Source of the DNA: DAOPZC01 sp035353175
GTDB lineage: Bacteria > Verrucomicrobiota > Kiritimatiellia > RFP12 > UBA1067
Length of the DNA stretch: 64,000 nucleotides
Assembly (NCBI GenBank): GCA_035353175.1
Contig: DAOPZC010000012.1
Span: 26,640-90,639 of the forward strand
Direction of reading: 5' to 3'
Of this stretch, positions 1-10,289 are shown one piece after another. Below the pieces are notes generated by a model. The model had not been told where the DNA came from and did no database searches. It saw nothing but the letters and a program-made list of their open reading frames with translations. A program made the translations under genes and the position numbers. The stretch's first letter is position 1. Every line of letters begins with the position of its first letter.

Positions 1-460
1 GCAGATGCAAGTCGGGGGCATGGACCAGGTACCGCGACCAAAGCAAGACGGCGCCGACGCCCTCGAAGAGGAAGGTGAACCCGATCGTCCAGTGCAACAG
101 AGAGCGGAGGTTGCTGGTTTCCTCCGTGCCGTAGGAACTCATCAGGACGGATTCGTTCCGCACGCTGAGACGGCGGCCGAGGAGCACCAGCAGGAACGTT
201 CCGAAGGTGGTGATGCCGAGACCGCCGAGCTGGATCAGCGCGAGCACGACGAGCTGCCCGAAAAGCGTGAGCTCGGTGCCGATGTCGATGACCGACAAGC
301 CCGTGACGCAGGTGGCGCTGGTGGCGGTGAAGAACGCGGTCACCGGCGACATGATCCGGTTGTCGGCGCTGGCGATGGGCAGGGTCAACAGGAACGCCCC
401 GGTCAAGATGGCGAATGCGAATCCCAAAGACATGAGCCACTGTGGGCTCAGACTTTTCAT
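1..460 (-). CDS. Trk/Ktr-type potassium uptake channel subunit (N-terminal part, runs off the window)
   Basis: Reading the minus strand from an ATG at 460 gives an open frame to the window edge, so only the first ~153 residues are present. It has hydrophobic segments and the pore-loop signature ATCVTGLSVID, followed by LIQLGGLGITTFGT, which is characteristic of TrkH/KtrB K+ translocating subunits. The protein sits in the inner membrane and conducts K+ (often with Na+ or H+ coupling) with a cytosolic KtrA/TrkA gating partner, which would lie outside the window. ATG 460 is preferred for a weak AAGAGA just upstream; an in-frame ATG at 490 would add ten residues. The Ktr versus Trk subtype cannot be decided from this fragment. 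Confidence 0.85.
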   Translation of the reverse strand, partial: MKSLSPQWLMSLGFAFAILTGAFLLTLPIASADNRIMSPVTAFFTATSATCVTGLSVIDIGTELTLFGQLVVLALIQLGGLGITTFGTFLLVLLGRRLSVRNESVLMSSYGTEETSNLRSLLHWTIGFTFLFEGVGAVLLWSRYLVHAPDLHL

Positions 461-715
461 GGGCGATTCTCTTTTTACGGGCGTTGCCATACGAGATTTA
501 TGAGAGGCAACTTTAGCAGGTTTTGCGTTTTTCAACAGTTCAAAAATTGGACGGTACAGGCCTTGGTTTTGTGCGGACGGCCAAGCCGGAAAGACCGGGC
601 AGCGTGAACGCGCTCGGTAAAAACCGCTCAAAAGCGGCTTGATTAATCGGCAAAAATATGAAAATCTCAAATTAAAGTGGTTCTGAAAATCTTGATCGGA
701 GGAAAGGACGCGAAA

Positions 716-907
716 ATGAAATTCAGTTGTCCGAATTCGGAATGCGGCCAGCATCTTGAGGTGGATGATGATGAGATGGCGGGGGCCAGATATATCTGCC
801 CGCGGTGCGGGCAACCCATTGAATTCGAGAATGAACCGGCTCCGCTGTCGGACACCGCAATTTCCGTTTCAGCTGCGAGCGACGATCCTTCGGCAAAAAA
901 AGTTTAG
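716..907 (+). CDS. small zinc-ribbon protein
   Basis: A 63-residue protein with CPNSECGQ near its start and CPRCGQ about 25 residues later, a two-knuckle zinc ribbon of the MJ0042/zinc-finger type. The C-terminal 25 residues are low complexity (Ala/Ser/Asp). The start at 716 is chosen because a strong GGAGGAAAGG ribosome site lies at 698-707; the longer frame beginning at 677 lacks one. Such short ribbon proteins are common in PVC bacteria and have no assigned role. It is followed by 250 bp with no gene before the giant adhesin. Confidence 0.7.
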   Translation: MKFSCPNSECGQHLEVDDDEMAGARYICPRCGQPIEFENEPAPLSDTAISVSAASDDPSAKKV

Positions 908-1056
908 GCGTAAATGGTGTTGGTGATTAAATACGGGGCGTTTCTCGACAGAAGGATCACCATTCATTCAAGTCTTTGCTTTACGGCGATCGTAGACCGT
1001 CGTCGAGCGGCCTTCGATGGCGTCGTCCTCAGAGGCGTAAAGGGGCGAAACAGCCG

Positions 1057-1085
1057 TTGACGCGATTTTTTTTTAAGCGTAATAT
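1057..1085 (+). promoter_or_regulatory. sigma70-type promoter of the giant repeat protein
   Basis: TTGACG (1057-1062), a 17-nt spacer, then TAATAT (1080-1085). This predicts transcription from about 1092 and a leader of about 67 nt. The rest of 908-1158 shows no gene. Confidence 0.6.
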
Positions 1086-1158
1086 GAAGTCCAACGATTT
1101 GAATTTGGTAAAAATAGTTGATGGTTGAGCGTGGTCGAACAAACAGCATGAGGTGGTT

Positions 1159-4100
1159 ATGAGTCATACGGGATTCTGTCTCAGAATGTCGGCGGTGGTT
1201 GCTGTGGCTGTGGTTTTTTGCGCGGGTTGGACGCAGGCGAGCAGCGGGGCCTGGGAGGGCGACACCAGCCTCTTTTGGACGAACAACAACAACTGGGCGA
1301 ACAACTGGACCTATCCCAGTGCAGGCGAGACCGCGACCTTCAACGGCACGGCCTACAACCGGACTAACATCAACATCGCCGGCCTCTCGCGTATCAAGTA
1401 CATCACTTTCGACAGCTATAACGTGGGCTCGTACATCATCGGCACCCTTCCTGCCAACAGCCAGACGCTTGTCATGGAGAACGACAGCTATTACAGGCTG
1501 AACGCGAACGTCGCCAACAGTCAGATGTTTAGCGCGGCGTTGCAGATCGGCACGGACCGCGCCGGGGCGAACTACTATTTCCAGAATGACAGCCCGAGCT
1601 ATGCCTTGACTCTGGCCGGTGACGTTCTGACACCATCTAGCGGCGGCACGCCCGGCGGCAAGACCCTTGTCATCAACGGTGTGGGGAACGTGCGGTTCCT
1701 GGGCAACATCATCACCAACGGCTTTTGTCAGATCACCCTCGACAACAACAGTAGCGGCACCCTGACACTGACGGGATCCAACCGGGTCAGCCTTCTCCGG
1801 ATCGACGGCGCGCCCAACAGCGTGGTCGACATCGGCGACAACGGTTATCTGTTTCTCGACAACCTCGGCGGCAATACCATCAACGCCACGATGGACGGCG
1901 TCATCACGGGCAAGGGGAAAATCCGGCTCAGCACCAACTCGGGCCACAACTACGCGGACAACTATGTGGCAGGCGGAAAAACGCTGGTGATCAATCCGTC
2001 GATCGTGGGCGAAACCGGATTCGAGATGTGGAGCGGGACCGGCACGTTCGTCTTCAACGGGATCAACACCTTCGAGTCGAACGTCATTTTCGGGACCTCC
2101 GGCACCATCAGCGTCTCCAAAATCGGAAACAAAGGCTCGACCACCAGCAATCTGGGACAGGGCACAATGTTGCGTTTTACCAGCGGGGGGCGGTTGCTCT
2201 ACACTGGCACCGGAGAGACGAGCGACCGCATGATCCAGATGGAAAACAGCATGATCCTCGACCACTCGGGCACCGGCGAGCTGGTCTTCTCTTCCGCCTT
2301 AAACGTGCTGGGAAACACCAAGACGCTGACGCTGCAAGGCGCCACGGCGGGCATCGGCGAGATCAGCGGCATCGTCTCGAACGGCTCCGCCACAACCTCC
2401 CTCTCCAAGGACGGCACCGGCACGTGGCGCCTCTCGGCCGCGAACTCGTTCGCCGGCAGCACGACCGTGCGGAACGGGGCGCTCGTGCTGACGGGCGCAA
2501 ACGGCGCGATCGCCAACTCCAGCAGCTATACGGTCAACGACGGCGCGACGCTCCGCCTCGCCAATGCGGCGACCGCCAACAACGGCAACCGGCTCAGGGA
2601 CGCCGGCGGAGTGACGCTGAACGGCGGCACGCTGCATCTGGCCAACGACGGCGGAGCCGCCAACTACAGCGAGACGGCCGCCGCGCTTTCGATTGCCCAG
2701 AACGCCTGCACGGTGCGCGCCGACCGCGCGCCGGTCGGCCAGACTTCCACGCTGACCTTCTCTTCGCTCAGCCGGACCGCGGGCGCGACGGTCGACTTCG
2801 CGGGCGAGGGGCTCGGCGAAACGGACGGCCGCAACAAGATCGTGTTCACCGCCGCGCCGGCCCTGGTCAATGGCGTGATCGGCCCGTGGGCCACCGTGAA
2901 CGGCACCAACCTCGCGGCCTACAGCGCCGAGCGGGGCGTGTACGCCGCGCCGCAGCCCGCGTATGACGTCGACATCGCCGCGCGCGGCCCCGCCTCGGTC
3001 ATCGCCAGCAACGACACGCAGCACGTGCGGATCAACAGCGCCGGCGTGTCGGGTCCGATCCAGCTGGGGGCCCCGGTCACGCGCATCGCCTCGCTCACCC
3101 AGAACACCGCCACCGACGCCACGGTGGACACGGCCGGCAAGAGCTTCCAGACGGCCGGCGTGAGTGTCCCGGCGGGCAAGGCGCCGGTCACCCTCGGCGC
3201 GTCGTCCGGCGACGGGACGCTCGGCGCCCTCGCCGGCGGCGGCGACCTGGCGCTCGCCAGCGACGTTGCCGGCGGCCTGGTTGTGAACGCCGTGATCGCG
3301 AACAACGGCGCCGCCTCCACGCTGACGAAGCTGGGCCCCGGCTCCGCCACGCTGGCGGCGCCCAACACGTTTTCCGGCGGCACGGCGATCGGCGGCGGCA
3401 CGCTGCTGCTCACGCACGCGGACGCCCTGCAGAACAGCACGCTGGGCGGCGCGGGCGCGGTGTTCGACGCGTCCGTCCCCGGCCACGCGTTCGCGGTCGG
3501 CGGCCTGACGGGGTCGTTCCCGCTGGCCCTGGAGGACAACGGCGGCAATCCGGTCAGCCTGACGCTCGGGCGCGGCAACGCCAGCGCCTCGCACAGCGGC
3601 GTGCTGAGCGGGCCCGGCGGCCTGGCCAAGACCGGCACGGCCACGCAGACCCTCTCCGGACCGAACACCTTCAGCGGCGGGGCGGCGGTCAGCCAGGGCG
3701 CGCTGTCGGTCGGCAACGCCTCCTCCCTCGGGACCGGTCCGGTCGTCAACGACGCGACGCTCAACCTGACGGCGGGCGGGGTGACCTATTCCGGGCTCTC
3801 CTCCAGCCTCAGCGGGACCGGCACGGTCAACGTGACGCTGACCACCGGCTCGGGCACAACGTATCTGCACGGCGATTACTCCGGCTTCACCGGCATCTGG
3901 AATCTCGGTATCGGCGCTTCGGCGAACGCGGCCAAGGCCTACATGAACGGGCCGGACAACAGCGCCGCGACCATCAACGTGCTCTCCAACGCCGCGCTCT
4001 ACTGCAACAACGCGGGCGCGCACACGGCCAAGATCGTGCTGAAGGGCGGCAACACGGGCGAGCAGTACGGCCAGCTGCGGCTCGAGAACAACTGCGTGTG

Positions 4101-7100
4101 GGCCGGGCCGGTCACGCTCGCCGGAAACATCACCTCGGGAGAGGACGGGTTCGTCGGCGGCAGCTCGGGCACCGGTTACATAACCGGTAACATCGGCGAC
4201 CTGGACAGCATCCCGCGTCCTTTCTACAAGATCGGCGTCAACACGATCGCCCTGAGCGGCGACAACACCTACAAGGGCCAGACCTGGATCCGCAACGGCA
4301 CGCTGCGGATCAATTCGATCGCCAACGTCGGCGCGGCCAGCAGCGCCCTCGGCGCGCCGCAGACGATCGCAAACGGCACCATCAAGTTCGGCGAGAACAA
4401 CACCAACACGGTCTTGTCCTATGTCGGCAACGGCGACGAGTCGGACCGCAACTTCGAACTCGCCGGCACGACCGGCGGCGCGACGATCGACCAGTCCGGC
4501 ACGAACCTGCTGAAGCTCACCGGCTCGATCAGTTCTTCCGCCGCTGGCATCAAGAAGCTGACGTTGCAAGGGTCGAATGCTGCGGGCGAAGGCGAGGTCT
4601 CCGGCGTGATTTCGGATGGCGTGGCGGGTGCCGTGATCTGGGCCGTCAAAAGCGGCTCGGGTACCTGGACGCTTTCGGGCGACAACACCTTCAGTGGCGG
4701 CATCACCAACGGCGGCGGTACTGTTGTCGTGACTCACCCTCATGCGCTCGGGACGGGCGGGGTCGGCGTATATAGCGGCAGCACGGCGACGTTCGATCTG
4801 GCCCATGACGGCGAGGACGAAAGAGTTCAGGCCTGGAGGATCTATGACACGGCCATCTGCACGATCCGTTGCGGTCGCGGCACAGAAGGCCCGGCAATCG
4901 ATCACGCCATCGATTTGGCCAGCATGAGCGGCATCACCCTGTACGTCACCAACGGCAGTAACGTGACGAGCGGCACACCAACCCTGACCATCGGGGCCGT
5001 AAGTCTTTTCGGCGGCAGCGCCGACAAGGTGACGACGCTGGTGCCGACGACGGCCGACCTGATCATCGGCCGGGCCGCGATCTACGAGAGCAACTTTGCC
5101 AACAAGACCCTGAAGCTCGACGGTACCAGCACGGGTAGCGTGATCCTTGGTTCAATCAGCAACGGATTGAACACCGTCAAGCTCACCAAGTCCAACACCA
5201 GTACGTGGACGCTTTACGGCTCCAACATTTACAGCGGCGCGACAGCCGTGGACAACGGACGCCTGGTGTTGGCCGGCGCGGACGGCGCCATCCTCGGCGC
5301 GGGCGGCATTTCGATCAGCACCGGTGCGCGGCTCGAGGTGAGAAACAGTGCGGTGACCAACAACGGCAACCGCCTCAGCGACACGGCGACGGTGACCATG
5401 AAGGGCGGCGTCTTGGATTATGCCCACTCCGGCGGCGCGGCCGACTATAGCGAGACCGCCGGTCCTTTGGCCGTCAACGCGGGCAGCAACACGATTCTGA
5501 CGGCTCGTGCCGACGAATCCCAGACGTCGACGCTGACGTTTGCATCGCTCGCGCGCACCGGGGGGACGATCAACTTCGCGGGCGACGGGATCGGTGACGC
5601 CGACGGCCGTAACCGCGTGCTGTTCACGGCTGCGCCGACGCTGTCCAACGGCCTCATCGGCCCGTGGGCCGTGATCAACGGCGCCACCCTCGCGACCTAT
5701 GACGGCACGCTGGGCGTCACCGCCTTCGCCAACTTTACGGACATCGCGGCCCGCGGGCCCGACTCGGTGATCCCGGACGACGCTACGCTCAACGCGCGAA
5801 TCAACCTGCCCGGCTCGAATGGTCCCATTACGCTCGCCACGTCGCCGGTCAGCCAGGTCTACACGCTCCTTCAAAACACCGATACGCCGGCCAAAGTGAC
5901 GACGACGGGGACGACGTTCCAAGCCTCCGCCATCCTGATCGGCTCGGGCAAGGCGGACCTGACCATCGGCACCGCTCAAGGGGACGGAGCGCTCACCGCC
6001 ATCGGCAACGAGCTGCTGCTGGCCAACCATGACGGGACCGCTGTCCTGACCGTGAACGCGCCGGTGTCGAACAACACGGGGGCCGTCTCGCTGGGCAAGT
6101 CCGGCATCGGCACCGTCGTGCTGGCGGGCTCGAACACCTACTCGGGTGCGACCGTGATCAACGAGGGCACGCTGGCCTTCGGCGGCACTGGAACGCAGAC
6201 GGTCTCGAGCGTTATCAGCGGGCCCGGCAAGCTGGCCAAGATCGGTTCGGGACGCGTGACCCTTTCCGGGGCCAACACCTATCTGGGCGAGACCTACATC
6301 AATGAGGGTATCGTTCTAGCGCAAAATAACACGGCCTTCGGTAACGCGGCAGCGGGGACCGTCATCGCGGATGGTGCCACGCTGGATATCGGAGCAGCGC
6401 TGGCTTCAAGCTCGCTGTATTTGAACCTTGAAACCTTCACCGTCAGCGGCAAGGGCGTGGACGAGCTGGGTGCCATCGTCAACGCTTCACCGACAGCGCA
6501 GATGAATGCGATCAACAGGGTCACACTGGTTGGCGACACGACGTTCGGCGCAGTCGGACGGTGGGATATCCGAAATAACTCGCCGCTCCTCACCCTGAAC
6601 GGTCACACCCTCACCAAGATCGGAGCGAATGAGTTTGTTTTGATCACCAAGGTCATACCCGACGGTGGTCACATCGTTGTCACGCAGGGGTTGATGCGGA
6701 TCGAGGGCTCCTGTAATCTGAACGGTAACGCGGCCGACACGTTGCGGGTCAACTCCGGCGCGCGGCTGGACCTGTACTCGCTCGTCTCCACAACGAACGC
6801 CACTCCCTGGACGTTGATTTGTGACCATTTGGCGACCGTCATCGCAGGCAACAGCTACCATCCTTACAATACATGGTGGGGGCCTGTGACCTTGAACGGG
6901 ACCGCCTTCTTGGATGGCAGTTCCGGCCGAAGCATGGGCTTTACGAATGACATCAGTGGCAGCGGATCGCTTGTCAAGAACGGTACTGGAGACGCCTTCT
7001 TATTCGGCACCGCCAACACCTATGCAGGGACGACGGTGGTCAGCAATGGCGTTTTATATGTCTCTCAACCGGGCGGTCTGCCGGGATACAACGAGGGCGG

Positions 7101-9105
7101 CCGGGTGACGGTCGGGCCCAGCGGGACGCTGGTCACGTATTATGCTGATGACGGCAGCGGCTGGACCAAGGAGCAGATCGACGATGTCCGCACCAACACG
7201 ATGTTTGCCTCGTCGGCCGCCTGCCTGGGCATCAATACCGCTTGGGGCGACCTCGTCTACGACCGCGACCTCACTCAGACCATGTCGTTCGCAAAATACG
7301 GGACGAATACGCTCACGTTCCCGCAGAAGAACCTGTTCGGCGGCGCGCTGAAAGTCTATGGCGGCACCGTGAACCTGCCGGCTTCCAGCACCAACGCCAT
7401 CGGCGCGGTCACCGTGAACGGCGGCAGCCTCGGCGGCGCGCTCAACATCGACGGCTTCACCTCGCTGGGCAACAACAACATGAACGTGGGCTCGTCCGGC
7501 AGCGACCGCAGCATCGTCACGATCTCGACCAACGCCGTGATGGCCAAGCTCCTCGTGGGCACGACCAAGGGCGGTGCGGGCGCGGTCATCCAAAACGGCG
7601 GCAACCTGCGGATCGGGCCATCCATCATTTCTACCGACGTCTTGTCAGTCGGTTCGGGGGGCGGTTACGGCTATTACCGCATGAACTCGGGCTCGCTCAT
7701 GACGGGACAATTCGGTATCACGGGCGGCGGCGCCGGCAACAACGACGGCGTAATCGACGTTTTCGACGGCAACATCAACGTGTGCACCAACGGCGGATGG
7801 CTGATCTGGGGATGGGGCGGCGGCAACGGCGTGCTGAACATGTTCGGCGGGTCGATCGCCTCGCCGATCAACGGCAACGACCTGACGCTGGCCTATATTG
7901 CCAGCCGTGACTGTTTCGGAATGCTCAACTTGCTCGGACCTGCGGCGTACGTGGATGCGACCGGACAGAACACCGGCAAGTCGATCAACATGGCCAGAAG
8001 CTCCGGCAATATCGCTTCTGTGATCAACCTAAATTCCGGCACGCTTCTCGTTAACCGGGTCTTTGCGGGTGTCACCGGCACACCTTCGCTCTTTAACTTC
8101 GGTGGTGGCACGCTGAGGGTGAACGCCTCGACGGGCTACGCCACGACGTTGATGCAGGGCCTGACGGCGGCCACCGTCTATTCTGGCGGCGCGGTGATCG
8201 ATACCACGAACGTGAATGTCACCCTCAACCAGCCGCTGCTCGCTCCGGCCGGCTACGGTGTTTCCTCAATTCCGCTCCGCAGTCAGGGCCTCGGGTACAT
8301 CGGCGCGCCGACGGTCGTCATTTCCGGCGGCAGCGGCACCGGCGCGACCGCCATCGCCACGGTTGACCTGAACGAATCGAGCCCGACCTTCCGGCAGGTC
8401 ACGGGGCTGACCGTCACCAGCCCTGGCTCGGGGTATCAGGCCTCCGACGCGGTGACCGTCACGCTGCGCGGCGGCGGATACACCAACAACGCGGCGGCCC
8501 TGGCGGCCGGCGCGTTGTTGGGGGTGAACGAGGCCACCGGCGGACTCACGAAGCTGGGCAGCGGCATCCTGACGCTGGGCGGGGTCAACACGTACGGCGG
8601 GTCCACGGTCATCAGCAACGGCACGGTCAAGCTGGGCAACGCCAAGGCGCTGCCGACCGGCACGCGGGTCGTTCTTGCGGGCGGTTCGCTTGACCTGAAC
8701 GGGTTCACGGTCACGAACACGTTGACCGCTCTCGGCGGCACCGTGGCCAACGGCACGTTTGACACGGTCATTTCCCCGGCGGGCACGAACGCGGTCGGCT
8801 CCGAGACCTTCGCGCTGAACGGCGTCACCCTGCAGGGACAGTATTTGGCGGACGTGGCGGCCGGCGGCGCAAGCGACCACGTGACGTTCCAGGGTAACGT
8901 CAATCTTTCTGGCCTGACGTTGGAAATTGTGGATCCTGAACTGTTGGATCGCGACAAGGTTTATACGCTGGCCTCGATCACCGGAACGCGCACCGGCGGT
9001 TTTTCGGCGGACAACCTGCCCGATAACCGCTGGCACCTGTTGTACAAGGACGATGGCACGGTCAAGCTGGCCTTCATTCAAGGAACGATTATGCTGCTGC
9101 GGTAA
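1159..9105 (+). CDS. giant secreted autotransporter-associated beta-strand-repeat protein
   Basis: A 2648-residue exported protein. The first ~28 residues form a signal peptide (hydrophobic AVVAVAVVFCAGW, cleavage probably after TQASS). The remainder is almost entirely repeats of the autotransporter-associated beta-strand type, seen as variants of GTWTLSGDNTFSGG followed by NGGTxxVT, expected to fold as a long beta-helix. Residues ~447-690 and ~1372-1614 are diverged copies of one larger module. No C-terminal autotransporter beta-barrel, LPXTG or PEP-CTERM anchor is visible; the protein simply ends in a short beta-rich segment, so how it is held at the surface is unknown. Likely an adhesin or surface filament. 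ATG 1159 is chosen over GTG 1153; AGGTGG at 1150-1155 is close to both. It appears monocistronic, with its own promoter and terminator. Confidence 0.85.
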   Translation: MSHTGFCLRMSAVVAVAVVFCAGWTQASSGAWEGDTSLFWTNNNNWANNWTYPSAGETATFNGTAYNRTNINIAGLSRIKYITFDSYNVGSYIIGTLPANSQTLVMENDSYYRLNANVANSQMFSAALQIGTDRAGANYYFQNDSPSYALTLAGDVLTPSSGGTPGGKTLVINGVGNVRFLGNIITNGFCQITLDNNSSGTLTLTGSNRVSLLRIDGAPNSVVDIGDNGYLFLDNLGGNTINATMDGVITGKGKIRLSTNSGHNYADNYVAGGKTLVINPSIVGETGFEMWSGTGTFVFNGINTFESNVIFGTSGTISVSKIGNKGSTTSNLGQGTMLRFTSGGRLLYTGTGETSDRMIQMENSMILDHSGTGELVFSSALNVLGNTKTLTLQGATAGIGEISGIVSNGSATTSLSKDGTGTWRLSAANSFAGSTTVRNGALVLTGANGAIANSSSYTVNDGATLRLANAATANNGNRLRDAGGVTLNGGTLHLANDGGAANYSETAAALSIAQNACTVRADRAPVGQTSTLTFSSLSRTAGATVDFAGEGLGETDGRNKIVFTAAPALVNGVIGPWATVNGTNLAAYSAERGVYAAPQPAYDVDIAARGPASVIASNDTQHVRINSAGVSGPIQLGAPVTRIASLTQNTATDATVDTAGKSFQTAGVSVPAGKAPVTLGASSGDGTLGALAGGGDLALASDVAGGLVVNAVIANNGAASTLTKLGPGSATLAAPNTFSGGTAIGGGTLLLTHADALQNSTLGGAGAVFDASVPGHAFAVGGLTGSFPLALEDNGGNPVSLTLGRGNASASHSGVLSGPGGLAKTGTATQTLSGPNTFSGGAAVSQGALSVGNASSLGTGPVVNDATLNLTAGGVTYSGLSSSLSGTGTVNVTLTTGSGTTYLHGDYSGFTGIWNLGIGASANAAKAYMNGPDNSAATINVLSNAALYCNNAGAHTAKIVLKGGNTGEQYGQLRLENNCVWAGPVTLAGNITSGEDGFVGGSSGTGYITGNIGDLDSIPRPFYKIGVNTIALSGDNTYKGQTWIRNGTLRINSIANVGAASSALGAPQTIANGTIKFGENNTNTVLSYVGNGDESDRNFELAGTTGGATIDQSGTNLLKLTGSISSSAAGIKKLTLQGSNAAGEGEVSGVISDGVAGAVIWAVKSGSGTWTLSGDNTFSGGITNGGGTVVVTHPHALGTGGVGVYSGSTATFDLAHDGEDERVQAWRIYDTAICTIRCGRGTEGPAIDHAIDLASMSGITLYVTNGSNVTSGTPTLTIGAVSLFGGSADKVTTLVPTTADLIIGRAAIYESNFANKTLKLDGTSTGSVILGSISNGLNTVKLTKSNTSTWTLYGSNIYSGATAVDNGRLVLAGADGAILGAGGISISTGARLEVRNSAVTNNGNRLSDTATVTMKGGVLDYAHSGGAADYSETAGPLAVNAGSNTILTARADESQTSTLTFASLARTGGTINFAGDGIGDADGRNRVLFTAAPTLSNGLIGPWAVINGATLATYDGTLGVTAFANFTDIAARGPDSVIPDDATLNARINLPGSNGPITLATSPVSQVYTLLQNTDTPAKVTTTGTTFQASAILIGSGKADLTIGTAQGDGALTAIGNELLLANHDGTAVLTVNAPVSNNTGAVSLGKSGIGTVVLAGSNTYSGATVINEGTLAFGGTGTQTVSSVISGPGKLAKIGSGRVTLSGANTYLGETYINEGIVLAQNNTAFGNAAAGTVIADGATLDIGAALASSSLYLNLETFTVSGKGVDELGAIVNASPTAQMNAINRVTLVGDTTFGAVGRWDIRNNSPLLTLNGHTLTKIGANEFVLITKVIPDGGHIVVTQGLMRIEGSCNLNGNAADTLRVNSGARLDLYSLVSTTNATPWTLICDHLATVIAGNSYHPYNTWWGPVTLNGTAFLDGSSGRSMGFTNDISGSGSLVKNGTGDAFLFGTANTYAGTTVVSNGVLYVSQPGGLPGYNEGGRVTVGPSGTLVTYYADDGSGWTKEQIDDVRTNTMFASSAACLGINTAWGDLVYDRDLTQTMSFAKYGTNTLTFPQKNLFGGALKVYGGTVNLPASSTNAIGAVTVNGGSLGGALNIDGFTSLGNNNMNVGSSGSDRSIVTISTNAVMAKLLVGTTKGGAGAVIQNGGNLRIGPSIISTDVLSVGSGGGYGYYRMNSGSLMTGQFGITGGGAGNNDGVIDVFDGNINVCTNGGWLIWGWGGGNGVLNMFGGSIASPINGNDLTLAYIASRDCFGMLNLLGPAAYVDATGQNTGKSINMARSSGNIASVINLNSGTLLVNRVFAGVTGTPSLFNFGGGTLRVNASTGYATTLMQGLTAATVYSGGAVIDTTNVNVTLNQPLLAPAGYGVSSIPLRSQGLGYIGAPTVVISGGSGTGATAIATVDLNESSPTFRQVTGLTVTSPGSGYQASDAVTVTLRGGGYTNNAAALAAGALLGVNEATGGLTKLGSGILTLGGVNTYGGSTVISNGTVKLGNAKALPTGTRVVLAGGSLDLNGFTVTNTLTALGGTVANGTFDTVISPAGTNAVGSETFALNGVTLQGQYLADVAAGGASDHVTFQGNVNLSGLTLEIVDPELLDRDKVYTLASITGTRTGGFSADNLPDNRWHLLYKDDGTVKLAFIQGTIMLLR
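2500..3230 (+). repeat. internal duplicated module, copy 1
   Basis: Encodes the series NNGNRL, ANYSETAA, QTSTLTFSSLSR, DGRNKIVFTAAP, GPWATVNGT and DIAARGPASVI in the same order as the copy at 5275-6000. The copies have diverged, so the duplication is not recent. Boundaries are approximate. Confidence 0.7.
5275..6000 (+). repeat. internal duplicated module, copy 2
   Basis: Second copy, about 2.77 kb downstream of the first, with NNGNRL, ADYSETAG, QTSTLTFASLAR, DGRNRVLFTAAP, GPWAVINGA and DIAARGPDSVI. The surrounding sequence is ordinary beta-strand repeats. Confidence 0.7.
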
Positions 9106-9124
9106 TACACGTTCAAATTGTGCG

Positions 9125-9164
9125 ACGGCGGCGCAGGGATACACCCTGCGCCGCCGTTTTTTTT
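9125..9164 (+). terminator. intrinsic terminator after the giant repeat protein
   Basis: A perfect 14-bp stem (9125-9138 with 9144-9157) closes a 5-nt loop and runs into eight T residues (9157-9164), 20 bp after the stop codon. Confidence 0.92.
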
Positions 9165-9395
9165 GGTATCAGTATCGCCGGCGGGACAAAATGCCGGTGT
9201 GCCGTTCGCTTTTTTGAGTGCAGCGGCGCACCCGAATGCGCGCACCAGAATGTCGCGCTTGACCCCGTTTGATGTGTCGCGTACCATACCCTGTGTTGTC
9301 TTGTTACGTCTCTTCCGGCGGTGTGCCGGGCATGTGCCCTTGTCACCCGGCAGCGTCTGTCAATAAAAGCGAAAGCCAGTGCAGGAGATAAGAAA

Positions 9396-10289
9396 ATGAG
9401 AACCCCTTGCATCACCCGTCGCGATTTTCTGGCCGGTTCGGCCGCTTTGGCTTCAGCCGCCGCGTATTCGCCTGCCGCCGCATACGCGGCAGGCAAACGG
9501 AGCGCGACCGACATCGTTGTGCTGGGCAAGACCGGGCTCAAGTTGAGCCGGCTCGGCATCGGCTTGGGCAGCAACAGCGGAAACGTTCAGCGCGGTCTCG
9601 GCCAAGAGTCCTTCAACACGCTGATCAGGGCTGCTTTTGATCGCGGCATTCGCTATTTCGACTGTGCGCAGTCCTACAAGACGTTCGAATGGATCGCAGA
9701 TGCCATTAAGGGCTTGCCTCGCGACGAAATTTTTCTGCTGTCGAAGATCGGCGGCAACCCTGAGAAGCCCGCGGAGGTTATCGATAAGCAGCTCCAGATC
9801 CTCAGGACGGATTATGTCGACTGCCTGCTGGTGCATTGTGCGGTTACGTCGACGTGGACCACGGAGCGCAGCCGACTGATGGAGGCCCTCGATGATGCAA
9901 AGGCCAAGGGCAAGATCCGCTCAAAGGGCGTCTCATGCCACTCTCTGCCTGCGCTGCGCGTCGCCGCCCAGTCGGATTGGGTGGATGTCAATCTCGTGCG
10001 CGTGAACCCGCAGGCCCGGCACACCGACAGCGAAACGCCGAAATGGGATGCGCCGGGCACGGTCATCGAGCCGGTGCTGGAACAGATGGCGATCATGAAG
10101 CAGAATAACCACGGCATCATCGGAATGAAGCTCATCGGCGATGGCGACTTCACTCGCCCCGAGGACCGCGAGAAGTCGATCCGCTTCGCCATGTCGCGGC
10201 GCGAAATCGATGCCGTGACCATCGGTTTCAAGAGCACGGACGAGATCGACGAGGCCGTCCGGCGCATGAACAGCGCGCTGGCGGGCTGA
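9396..10289 (+). CDS. Tat-exported aldo/keto reductase
   Basis: A 297-residue protein beginning with a twin-arginine signal (RRDFLAG at residues 8-14, then an Ala-rich stretch), so it is probably folded with its cofactor and exported through Tat. The mature part is a TIM-barrel aldo/keto reductase: the catalytic tetrad can be read as Asp89 and Tyr94 (YFDCAQSY), Lys117 (LLSKIGG) and His147 (LLVHC). The family reduces carbonyls with NAD(P)H; with an export signal the physiological cofactor supply is unclear, and many Tat-type family members in PVC bacteria are uncharacterised. The start has AGGAGA at 9383-9388. An upstream in-frame extension has no ribosome site and was rejected. Confidence 0.85.
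   Translation: MRTPCITRRDFLAGSAALASAAAYSPAAAYAAGKRSATDIVVLGKTGLKLSRLGIGLGSNSGNVQRGLGQESFNTLIRAAFDRGIRYFDCAQSYKTFEWIADAIKGLPRDEIFLLSKIGGNPEKPAEVIDKQLQILRTDYVDCLLVHCAVTSTWTTERSRLMEALDDAKAKGKIRSKGVSCHSLPALRVAAQSDWVDVNLVRVNPQARHTDSETPKWDAPGTVIEPVLEQMAIMKQNNHGIIGMKLIGDGDFTRPEDREKSIRFAMSRREIDAVTIGFKSTDEIDEAVRRMNSALAG

Noticed and set aside
5..607. Plus-strand open frame of 200 codons
   Set aside because: It is antisense to the clear TrkH/KtrB frame on the minus strand, and its translation is low-complexity Glu/Gly/Arg of the kind GC-rich shadows give.
619..637. Minus-strand CCGCTTTTGAGCGGTTTTT terminator-like hairpin
   Set aside because: The stem is only 5 bp and no minus-strand gene lies upstream for it to serve.
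2299..4905. 868-codon minus-strand open frame under the giant adhesin
   Set aside because: The protein is Arg/Ala/Val-rich with no domain and no ribosome site. It is a shadow of the repeat gene; the same applies to 964-2265, 5152-6030 and 8266-9144.
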